Shown: one piece after another, positions 11,759 to 22,900 of the stretch | How the letters are laid out: each line of letters opens with the position of its first letter | Position numbering within the stretch: position 1 is the stretch's first letter | Source: Marthasterias glacialis | Lineage: Eukaryota > Echinodermata > Asteroidea > Forcipulatida > Asteriidae | Assembly: GCA_911728455.2 (NCBI GenBank) | Contig: OU452228.1 | Coordinates: 4,464,001 to 4,528,000, forward strand | Length of the DNA stretch: 64,000 nt | Direction of reading: 5' to 3' | Program-made: the position numbers and the translations under genes | The notes under the pieces: model-generated | What the model saw: the letters and a program-made list of their open reading frames with translations, nothing else | Told to the model about the DNA's origin: nothing | Database searches by the model: none

Positions 11759-11955
11759 ATATGGACTGGCATAATTCGGGCAATAGTGCACGTCTATGCG
11801 GGATTCGTCTATGCACCCTCGGGCCTGTGTGAGTGACCAGGAGAAGGTCCTGTTTCCCTCGGCCTTCGGCTTTGGGAAATAGGACCCTCTCCTGGTCACT
11901 CACAGGCCCTCGGGTTGCATAGACGTGCACTATATTCCTCATTGCCAGTCCATAT
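11759..11955. repeat. Foldback element with a GC-rich tip
   Basis: The left arm (ATATGGACTGGCA, GTGCACGTCTATGC) pairs with the right arm (GCATAGACGTGCAC, TGCCAGTCCATAT). The inner stem GTGAGTGACCAGGAGAAGG pairs with CCTCTCCTGGTCACTCAC, and the tip is CTCGGCCTTCGGCTTTGGG. It begins within a few bases of the preceding TIR element. Confidence 0.8.
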
Positions 11956-12372
11956 CTGTATCTATAGGAATAGGGTCTACCAATCCATGTCTAACGTTAA
12001 TGTTAGTTGTTACGGAGACGGACAGCCCAGTCCCCCAGAGCATAGAGCAAGGACCAGAGAGTAACTAGCCTAAAACTTGTTAGATTTCATTTTACATGAA
12101 AACATGACAAAATACATTCAATATTGCATCACACCATTACTTTATAACACAACAAGTTTTCCTTACCCCACGACCCAATTTCTCGTTTTGTCCGTGAGAA
12201 TTTACGGTGCAATTTGTAGTTTACTGTGCTCTCGCCAGGCAAGTTTTTCCGTTTCATGAACTGGATACCCCATGCACTGACCGCTGTCAAAATTTCCGCA
12301 AAAAAACATAAATACCGCCCTCTCTCGAGGTTTAGCGACAGACCCTTTTCAGAATACATGACATAAATTCAC

Positions 12373-12524
12373 TTGAGCCCTTTTCGAAACACAACTTCGG
12401 CTTAGTAAGCTTGTTGTTATGAAGGAACATACCAAAAGCGTACGTTCTCAAAATGACTGATCGAGCCTTAGGCTTAGCCACTAAGCCGAAGCCCAAGCTA
12501 TCGAGCCGTTGTTTCGAAAAGATG
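12373..12524. repeat. Foldback element with TTTTCGAAAC ends
   Basis: CCTTTTCGAAACACAACTTC and the right-hand GCCGTTGTTTCGAAAAG are inverted. The words GGCTTAGTAAGC and GCTTAGCCACTAAGCC add an inner imperfect stem. Non-coding. Confidence 0.6.
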
Positions 12525-12857
12525 TCAGTTTCAGTTGTGCAATCGAGCAATGTGCAAGCGACGTAGCGTTCGTGTGTAAAAACATAGACTTTTGCATTAT
12601 TAAACCAACCATGTCATGCATGTCATAAACCAAACACAACAAATTCATCTTTTCTGAGAGTCTAGGAGTATATGGATGTTCAACTGAAGTGAATGCACAG
12701 ACGATGAGTGACTGAGTAACACAGATAAGGTTCATTTCACACATTATTTATTTATTATTTATTACTTTTTTATTAGTTATTCAATTTCAGATGTTGCCGG
12801 AAATGGCGGATAGTCCATTTGCAATTGCATAAATGCGTTAGTTGCGATATAATCGTA

Positions 12858-12989
12858 ACCCTCCATCCTCCCGACCGTCGGAGGATGGAGAGTTACGAAC
12901 GATTATCACAACTATAAATGCGTATGGAGGAAGCTATGCATGGATAGGTGTTTGTTAATGTTACTGTTAGTGTTAGTGTTAGTTTATAC
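12858..12989. repeat. Two small hairpins, one around a GTTAGT tandem repeat
   Basis: The first (12,850-12,912) pairs ATAATCGTAACCCTCCATCC with GGATGGAGAGTTACGAACG. The second (12,938-12,989) has GGATAGGT / ACCTATCC ends enclosing several GTTAGT units. Confidence 0.65.
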
Positions 12990-13423
12990 CTATCCTACGA
13001 CGACGAGTTAGCTCTAAGCTGTTGAGTTTTCTCTTAACTTTTATTGAACTAAATTGCACTGATTGTCGTAACCCTATGGCCCCCTGTCCGAAGGATCATA
13101 GCATCAGGTCTTTTTTTATCATCACAAATTATGCCAGCCTTAACCTACGTACCCGCTCCTCACTGACACTGTATCGATATTTTATATTTTTATTCATCTC
13201 ACGGAGGAAGGTTATTTGATGATGTAGTCTATTTTCCTTCCTCCATACATAGACATGGAGTGGTAGGCTATGGCTGTATCTGGGGATGAAATTAATAATC
13301 ATGATGATGGTGTACAAATATTTTGAGCACTGTAGAGTCACCAAGGGGTCAATGTGAAGCTAGCTCAATTGCACCTACAAATTGATTTTGTTTAAAAATA
13401 GAAGTTGTAAAGTTTACTGAACT

Positions 13424-13551
13424 TAGACCCAGTAACTGGGGCGCTGTACTCCTTTTTTGAAATTTTTGACATTATCTGTCGTACTAGCTAGTACGACAGA
13501 TAATGTCAAAAATTTCAAAAAAGGAGTACAGCGCCCCAGTTACTGGGTCTA
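13424..13551. repeat. hAT-like MITE, TAGACCCAGT family, intact copy with 8-bp target duplication
   Basis: An almost perfect palindrome of 128 bp, starting TAGACCCAGTAACTGGGGCG and ending with its reverse complement. It is flanked on both sides by the same 8 bases, ACTGAACT. An 8-bp duplication with short TIRs is the hallmark of the hAT superfamily. It ends about 48 bases before a likely splice donor of the RNF14 5' leader. Confidence 0.85.
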
Positions 13552-13599
13552 ACTGAACTTGTTTCTAGTCAATACACGTAATCAATCCATCACACTCAG
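13552..13599 (+). other. Possible non-coding first exon of RNF14 (3' end)
   Basis: CACACTCAG|GTAAGA at 13,599/13,600 is a strong splice donor. A matching acceptor, TTATTTCAG, ends at 13,931, just before the RNF14 start codon at 13,953. The exon's 5' end cannot be seen; if it extends upstream it would include the hAT-like MITE. Confidence 0.35.
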
Positions 13600-13952
13600 G
13601 TAAGACAACTTCTATAACTAAACTAAATAGTGGAGTTTGCAATCTGTGCTCTTTCTTGAAAATATGGTGTGGATTTGTCTTTTTTTATTGTTTTCATTAT
13701 ACATCTGAACCGTTCTCCTTGTCAACACCAACAATGTAAATAGGAATTGTCACAGTTGGACATTAGACCATTAAGATTTAAAGTAAAGCTACCAGAATCA
13801 GTATGAGGGCACAAATTAAAGGGATGGTCCTCAAATTCTAACATGATATGATGATGCACTTTGTTAGGTAGTTATCCAATCATTTACTATTTGACGTAAA
13901 CTTTTCCAATCGATCAAAAAACTTATTTCAGGAGAGTTCCATCAGTCTAAAG

Positions 13953-16900
13953 ATGAGCAGTGCTGATGGGGAGGCCCAAGCTGATGAGATAACAGCACTG
14001 GCCAGCATCTTTGAGGAGAGGATATTCGTTGCTGACGATAACAATGGAGGCCAATTCTCGGCATATTTGGAGTTGCCCGAAGAATTTTTCATCAAACTGG
14101 AGGGACCTCTTATACAACAAGCCAATAAATATGGTACATTTTGAAGATACACTGCCCAAACACCACTCAAAAATAAGCTAAGAGTTAATCCTGGGTGTGT
14201 TGAAGAGTAAGAGTCTGAAAATAAAACCTGAAGTTTTATTTTAATTCTCAAAAAAAATGTCCTATCCAAAACAGACAGACTACTCTTTTCATTGGTGCAA
14301 TATTCTCTTTAATTTACAGCAAAAGCAAAACTCGATGACTAAACAAAATGTTTACAGTTTGTTGTCGGAAGTTGTTTGTGTTAAGGAAAAACAATTATTT
14401 GACACCTCACCTACTTGACATTTTTGTTGTATTGGGCTGACCATACCCATTTGTCTCTTTTATTTTATGTAGGTATCAAGTTGTTGGAAGATTCTGGTGG
14501 GAATGCAACCCTTTTGCGAATAAGCCACCTGCCGCCCATAGTGCTTAACTTTCAGTATCCACCTGACTACCCTTCACACTCTGCCCCAGCTTTCACTATC
14601 TCATGCAAGTGGCTCAGTGTTGCTAAGGTTAGGATCAGTTTGGGAAAGTACTTTTTAGGGAAAAGAGATCTTGTGAATCTGTTCATCATAACTGAAAATT
14701 TGTAAGGAATTGGGCTTTTGGTGGGAAATCTGAAGATTTATTTGGAAGGGTCTAGTTCATCAGGGGATGATTTCAGGGGTCTAAATCCTTCCCTGCTATC
14801 ACAGACTTTTTTTCACTAAATGTATCTTTTTCTTGTATGTAAACTTTAAACTTGGGCCATCACATATATTCCTAATCTCACTAAGTCCAGCATGATTGGT
14901 AGTTAAATAACTCGCACATACATGTAGAGATTCTTACCATTTGATTGTCAGAACACATGTCACTTGTCAAAAAAACTGACATTGTCATCCAATTTTTGCC
15001 ATGATATATTGATATGTGCTCCAAAAGGGTACTATAACTGAATGAGTAAAAATTTATTTCTATTGCCCACTGCATCATACCCAACCCATAATCGTCAGCA
15101 TCATCGCATAATAAACTGGCGTGTCATGGCCGAGTGGATAAGAACACTGGACTCAAGCTGTGGTGTTTCTGATCAGCAGAGTGTGGGTTCGAGTCCCGGT
15201 CGTGACACTTGTGTCCTTAAGCAAGACACTTAACCATTATTGCTGCGTCCTTCAAATGGGACGTAAAGCCATAGGTCCCGTGTGTTGTGTGATACACGTA
15301 AAATAATCCAGTGCACTTATTGCAAAGAGAAGTGATTCATCTCGGTGTTCCTGGCTTAATCAGCTGCAAATGGCACCACAGCACCTTGTAAACCATTACA
15401 TGGTGCTATGCAAAGGAACAGGTCTCACACTTCAAAAACGTAACTACGCATACTTTGCAGGGAAAAAATACTGAGCACTTTGAGACGCCCATCGGGTGTG
15501 ATAAAGCGCTATATATTATATATTATCTTCCAGTACGCTCTAATCCTCCAATCAGATTGTTCAACAGGAGTGTGATAATAAACCATATCATACTCCCAGT
15601 AGTCTATATTGCACTCTGCGTATTTTGAGTATCATCTGAAAACGGGCAGTGCAAAATGACGTACTAAAATTTGTGCCTTGCACATTGTGCTCTTCATCAA
15701 ATGACGCTCAAAGGTGTTATCTTCCAGATGACGGGAAGATAAATTCGTTATCACACTCGTTTGTGGAACACGGGAAAATATAGTGTGTCTGTGTCCCATA
15801 TCCCACTAGGCTTTCGGCCTCGTGGGATATGGGACGTAGAAGCGCTATATTTTCTCGTATTCCACTCGCGCTTTTGTGATAGTGATAACTTGTAATATAA
15901 AACTGCGTGACAGTGCAATTTTTCTGAAGGGCATGCTGGCCAACTCAACAGGGCATGAGGCCAATGGCCTCAGTGGCCTCAGTTAAGATCAAGGTCTGAA
16001 TGAATCACCATCCCAAAAATAACTGTTCTGAAGAAACCAGTAATTATTATAAAAAACATTGAAACGTTGATATGTTGACATTATGTTTGTTGCAATGAAA
16101 TAAATGTATGTCGCATTTTTTTGCCCAATTTCACAGCTATCTCGGCTATGTTCTCATCTAGATCAACTCTGGGAGGAAAACCACAGTGAGGCCGGAGAGG
16201 TAATCATCTTTCAGTGGATACAGTTTCTTGTAGATGATAGTCTTCAGCTGCTGAATGTACAATCCCCACTTTCCCTAGACTTTCACAAAGTGTTGCGATC
16301 AAACTCGATTGAGGTTGCAGATGAGGGTTCCATTGATAACAGCACAGTGCAACAAGCAGCAAATGCTTTTCAAGAACCAGTTAAGAGAGCTGTCCTTGGT
16401 GAAAATGAGACAGATTTGAGCATCTTAGATACACGTGCCATTCAAGACATTGGCTGTGCAAATTTACTTCTGAGGACGTTGATTGAGCATGACAGGGCAG
16501 AGCGCCAGAGAGTATTCAATACATCTTTCTACGATTGCCAGGTGTGTTTCGCTAATAAAACTGGCTCAGACTGCATGGATTTTCAAGGATGCAGCCATGT
16601 TTACTGTAAGGAGTGTATGAGAGAATATTTTCGAGTGCAAATCGGAGAGGGTAATGTGAAGGGTTTGAACTGTCCAGATACGAAATGTGATTCTCCTGCA
16701 ATGCCATCACAGGTAAAGAAAAATCTATCATTTCTAAGGTTTTAAAGACATTGTTTTCATGTTTTTAAAATGGCTTCAGACATATGTGTAAAAGCAAATC
16801 TATTCTTGTAGCCTATTTCAATCAACTTTTTTTTCAGTAGAATAAACTTCCAAGAGCCCAAGCTGATAATTTGTATGGAAAAAAAAGACTGTCACAAAAT

Positions 16901-19900
16901 CAAAAAGGTCATTCTTATGGCATAAGTCTGATTAAAAATTATTGTAAACTACATGTACTTAAGGAAAGGTACTGGAAGCATTACATAACCTTTTTATTTG
17001 TTCACCTTTCTGTTGCAAACATTTACCACAGTCTTTTATTTGAGGTGTAATATTATAATTGAGTGACCCTTAATTTTTGTGCCAATAAAAATCAATCTGA
17101 ACAGGCTTGTAGTTTTTATATGCATTGCTCCTTTCATTAGGTGCGAGAACTTGTTGGCAAGGAGCTGTTTGCAACTTATGATCGTCTGTTGCTACAGAGA
17201 ACTTTGGAATGTATGGATGATATTGTCTACTGCCCTCGTGTGTCATGTCAATGCCCAGTAATGAAGGAAAAAGACTCCAACATCGGTGTATGCTCTGCTT
17301 GTGCCTTTCCGTTCTGTATAAAGTGTAGGATGGCGTACCATGGGATATCACCCTGCAGATTAAAAAAAGGTTCATTCAATTTCATGCTCCTTCGCTGCGT
17401 TCATACACATGAAAAAAACAGTTTATTTCTAATAAACAACCAGAAGGATCACATTTTTCAGACAAATATTTTATTTAGTTATTATTTATGATTACATCAT
17501 GGGAGAGGGCTGGCACTAGACTGCATCATTAGCTTTTGATGAGTGATTGAATGTGACCAGTAAGAATGAAACAATGGGATCAGTAAGATGGTGACACGTG
17601 ACATAATGACGGGAAAACCAGACCTTATGATCTGGTCGATTAAACTGAATCAAACTAAACAAAATTAGCAGAAGGGCCATTGTGCAGTATCAGGATTTAG
17701 GATTTGAAGAATGTAAAATCTTAGCTAAGAACAACACTTGTAGAGAAACTGTTGTGCTGTAGCACTTTAAACAGACAGCCAATTATACCTACAATGAATT
17801 AGTTTACGCACTATAGCAACATTTTCCCACAACGTATATGAACTTTCAAGGAACAAAATCCTTAGAAAAAATTTGCAGCAAAAATTCTATCAAACAATCC
17901 TTGTGCTCAATTTCACAAAGCACTAAGATTCATCTTCAGATGAGTTGTCAGTATCATCATAGTGATTTGTATTGTGACATCACACTTTACTTATTGTGAT
18001 AAATTCATTTGCTAACTCATGTTAAGATGAATCTTAGTGCTTTGTGAATTCAAGCCCAGCTCTCATATTCACAAAACACTAAAGATTCATCTCAAGATGA
18101 GTTGTCAATTTTGTCAGTGATTTGTATTGTGACATCACACTTTATTTAGCAATAGACCAATTTGCGCGACCCCAGTTATGTGACCTGTAGTGGGTATTAA
18201 ATGTAAACAAACGCGACGTCCTCCATAGGAAAGTGTGGTACAGTAAATGATGATTGTTCCTATTTGTTTATTCGATCAAGGTTTTTTCCCCTCGAAATCT
18301 GTAATAGTTTATATTATATTTAAAAACTCACTGTTATTTTCCTATGATTTTGTTACAGATGAGATTTTGAAGCTTCGTAAGGAGTTTGAGGAAGGTGATG
18401 AAGAGACAAGAGCCAGACTAGAGCTGCGTTTTGGAAAACGCGTTTTCCGAGATGTTCTTGAGGAATTTGAAAGTCAACGATGGATGGACAAAAACAGTAA
18501 AGAGTGTCCAAAGTGCCACACAAACATTGAGGTATTTTACTACACTCCAGAATTTTATTTATACCTGGAAGGTAAAACTAATCCATTATTCACAACTAGG
18601 ATTTTGACTCGACTAACATGACTCTAGACTCCTGATTTGAAATTATATAGGTCAGCTTCCATTGTGTTTGTATTTCCTTGTTCTTCTGGGAAGGTGGGAC
18701 ATGTGATAAAGTATGGATTCCGTGTAAATAGGATAGAGTGCTAGTGTCATGCAAACAATGTCCCAAAGTGTAGTATTATTTAAGCCATCAGATGTTTTTA
18801 ATCAGTAACGAAACCTGTTGTCACTATTTGCAAGTGTAAAAATGTAATCTAGATAAGTACATATTTCCCGTAGGGCACCACCGACCGTCCTGACTATGTA
18901 AAGAATACTAATGGCACATTTAGAACAGGCTCATAAGTGTCGGGGGAAATTCTGAGCAAGAATTGGGACATACCCAAATACAACTATGAATCAAATCAAT
19001 ATCATCCTCTATGGTTTTGATTGCCAGCCTGCACTGCTGTATGATATCATGCAGTGAATGCATCTACACGTTACACACATTCACACAGACAGTTCTGATC
19101 AGGGTTGGGCCGCCATGCACAACCCATGCAGTTGAATGGTATACAAATAATGAATATTTATGAGTGCAATGGTAAGAATATTTTCATGAGTTGAAAGATG
19201 GAATGTTCCATTCAACGAGGCGAAGCCGAGTTGAATGGAACATTCCATCTTTCAACTTATGAAAATATTTTTACCATTGCACGAATGAAAAACATTCACT
19301 ATTTGTTTTATATAACATCCAAGTAGATGTTTGTCATTTTATTGGAGGATAACACTATAAAGTATAATAAGCTTCAGCCATTTTTAATCGAATAGTCACT
19401 TTCGTCAATGGAGGGCGGACGAGCATGCAATGGAACAAATCGGATGGAACGAAACATGCACGGTGAATGACGTAGCGTGCAATGGTACATTTATTTGCTA
19501 TCACGTGACCGACCATCCTCCAATCAAATGACAAGGATCTGCTTGGGTGTTATATAATTGCAAATGGTTGTAAGAGAAGTGGGGTAACCTTTCACCTATT
19601 TACATAACAGAGGGGAAATATGCCTTTCTGTCATTCTGTATGTACAATGCAGCACTGCTACTGTGACCATGGACACGGTAGAAAAAGCTTGTGTTTATGC
19701 ATAGAGAAAGGCAATGTTAGAGTTGATTACCTGTCCACTGGTTATATTTCCCCTTAAGCTCTTCTAGCATCCCTTTGGTTAACTTTTTATAGAAATCCCA
19801 TGAAGTAAACATTGAATTCTCTTGTGTAATCCTTGGTAGTGTGGTTAGATTTCTATGATCAGCCCTTGTAAATGTAGTTAACCTGAGATAGCAGCCTGCC

Positions 19901-22900
19901 AGCACAAGGGGGAACATAACATTTTTGAGTTCTCCAAATGTTTTCTTCAATTGCACATGCAGAGAGAAATGACACATGTACCTTCATTTTTACTAAGTTT
20001 GTCCATAGACTTTATGGTTTGGCTGCTTCGAGTTATTACTGCTATGGACTCAGTTTCAAAACCGTTTTGATTTTAATCTGTAACTTGCTTTAGCACTGTG
20101 TTTTGGTCTTGGTTTAGTTTTTTACTTTGTTTTGATCTTGGTTTAGTTTTTACAGTGTTTTGGTCTTGGTTTAGTTTTTTACTTTGTTTTGGTCTTGGTT
20201 TAGTTTTACTTTGTTTTGATCTTGGTTTAGTTTTTATTGTGTTTTGGTGTTGGTTTAGTTTTTTATTTTGTTTTGGTCTTGGTTTAGTTTTTACTGTGTT
20301 TTGGTCTTGGTTTAGTTTTTACTGTGTTTTTGTCATGGCTTAGTTTTTACCATGTTTCTTTTAGTGTTGGTTTAGTTTTTTACTGTTTTTAACTGGGTTT
20401 TCTTTGAGTAGGTTTGGGTTTCAAAAAGATAATTTTAAGGTTTAGGTTCATTATTTTGAAGGTGTCTTGTCACTGGTTCACCAATAAAGTTTTTTTTTTG
20501 TTATTTTGATGAGGAAACCTACAATGTTGACTGTCCTACTTCTGGCATTTCCTTACGTCTTAACCCTATTCGATCCTTAGATTAGTTGAGTTTTTCTTAA
20601 GTGAGTTCCCCCAGCGTCTAGCTTCATTTAATTTATTAGAGTGTACCATTTTTCAAGACCACATGGATAGATCTGTTCAAATGAAAGTATATATACTTTC
20701 ATCTGCTAAATGAAGAAATCCTCACAACTGTGCAATTGTTATTAATGGTTTATTTAGATAACCATTGTCTGTGATTGTTAAGCACCTGCTACTGTGTGAC
20801 AATCGGAAGAATTGATTTAAAAATTCCACTTTTGAGACAATCTTTTGAATCAATTTGCCCAATCATCCAGTAAAATATCATTCTTCCTGATAAACTGTTC
20901 AAAAGTGAAACATTTTGTAACGTAGCTTTTCACTAGGCTACAGTTTACAGTTTCACTAAGTTATTTTTTGGTAGTAAAAGAAAATTCTTTTAAAAAAATC
21001 AATTTAAATTGAATCTTGGATTGTATCCATTCAATCCATTAAATGCTGGAGGATTGTATCCATTGCGACCATTTCCTGATTTCGACATTACAAAAGTGTC
21101 AGATCTACTTCATGTAATCCTTTATTAAAGCCAAGGTCAAGGATACAAAGTAAATCTGATAATTGTCTTTTGTGTGGGAATTCTGTTGGGGGTATAATGT
21201 TGTGTTCATTTTATCAACAGACATTTTTGATTGTATTGGAAAACATGCACATTTTTAGTTTAATATTGTATGACATACTATGTGGTACTATATCTAACTA
21301 AATAGACAAATTGTAAACACCTATACCAGGCTGGTCCAAACCAACTTCAGTAACATAAAAAAAAAAATTATTTGAAATATCTTCAGATGCACTTTCTCAA
21401 AGTCATGATTGATGACTATGTTCTTTTTATTCCTTTGTTATAAAAGCTATTGTTTTCTGTAAGATTTTGTTTCCTGTTTTATTTTTTTATTTTTTTTCTT
21501 CTTCAGATCTTTCTTTCCCAGAAGTCCATTAATATAAAACCCATTTCACTCTCACCATTTCTTTTCAACTTTAATTTTCTTAAATCATATTGATAAGTTC
21601 CATAGTTCAATCACTGATGTGCATGTTAGAATGACGTTAGCTCTTGTCATGTTATGACCTCATAAATGTTTAACTAGTCAATTTTGTGGACCCCATGTCT
21701 GAAAAACAAAGGGAGTTCCATCATTTATCTCTATTACAAAGTTTTTGTTAGGTAACAAAATGGTCCTGCGTAATAAGTGAATTTTTTGTGATGTCATCAT
21801 GACATCATCTGGAGGTCATTAAATTCAAGCCGAAATTTGGTTAGGTGAATCTTCTTTTACAAAAGTTCAAGTGCATGTATTCAGCAGGTGCCCACCCCCC
21901 CCCCATAAAAAATGTAGATGGGTCATTATGATGAAGGTGGAACACTAGGGACACCGTTACATCATTATCACCTATGAAGCTTTTTCACCACTTCACTAGG
22001 CTACTTGGTCAATCTTGCTTTACATAGTATAAATACTACCAAACAGGAATCACAAAGAAGTTTTTACCGGATTACTGTGGTGTAAAATAAACATGATACA
22101 GTGCCTACACTGATGTAACGGGGACACCATAGGTGTGACATTTGGTGTCTCCGTTACATCCTGACATATATCCTTAATTTTCTCAGCCATGTGTACATTA
22201 TTAGCCATGAAGGAAGTTATTTGTTTATGGATTTGGCATCAAGTTTCTGTTGAACATTGTAAATTTGTTTGTTACTTTCATAATGTTAAAAAATATGTGT
22301 TCCAAGCATGGTGTCCCTGTTACATCGTTACCTTGAACTTTTAAGAATATTGCCAAAATATCAGGTAAGATGGTGTGGGAAGGATTTGAAACTTTTTGAA
22401 ATACTTTCAACACCCAAATAAAAGGTTGTGATTGATAAAAATAAATCAGAAACAACATTTTTTCTAACAAAAATTATAATATTGAAAAATGTCACAAATT
22501 GTGTCCCACCTCCATGGAATGACCCAGATACACAATAATTCATCACAAAATATGGTACCTGCCCCCCCCCCTCCCCACTGAAATGCAATGCTCCTATGTG
22601 TACCCCCCCCCCCCCAGTGAAAAAATCCTGGCTACAACGCAGGTATTCAGTTAATTTTTGTGTACCTAACTCCAAACTGTCATGATCCTGATTCATTCAA
22701 GTGTGGAATTATACCCATTTCAATATTAAGATAAAACAATATATTAACATAGCTCTACGGTTGTATCAAATAAGGGGCTGTGATTCCTGGCTATACAGCA
22801 GTATCTTGTTGAATGGCTTCTGACTGGCACCCCCTGAACAAAGATACTGACAAAATAGGGAGACCGTCAACATTTGGGCTGGATAGCTCAGTTGGTAGAG

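Noticed and set aside
14415-14705. 96-codon plus frame
   Set aside because: Only 14,473-14,627 is coding (RNF14 exon 2); the rest is intron read-through.
15121-15207. Functional tRNA-Leu gene
   Set aside because: It continues into a conserved SINE body and tail, and the acceptor stem is imperfect.
19717-19977. 86-codon minus frame containing RNLTTLP, a word also seen at about 53,530
   Set aside because: The DNA around the shared word does not align, so the match looks like chance.
20098-20343. 81-codon frame WSWFSFLLCF...
   Set aside because: Translation of the minisatellite; no splice or domain support.
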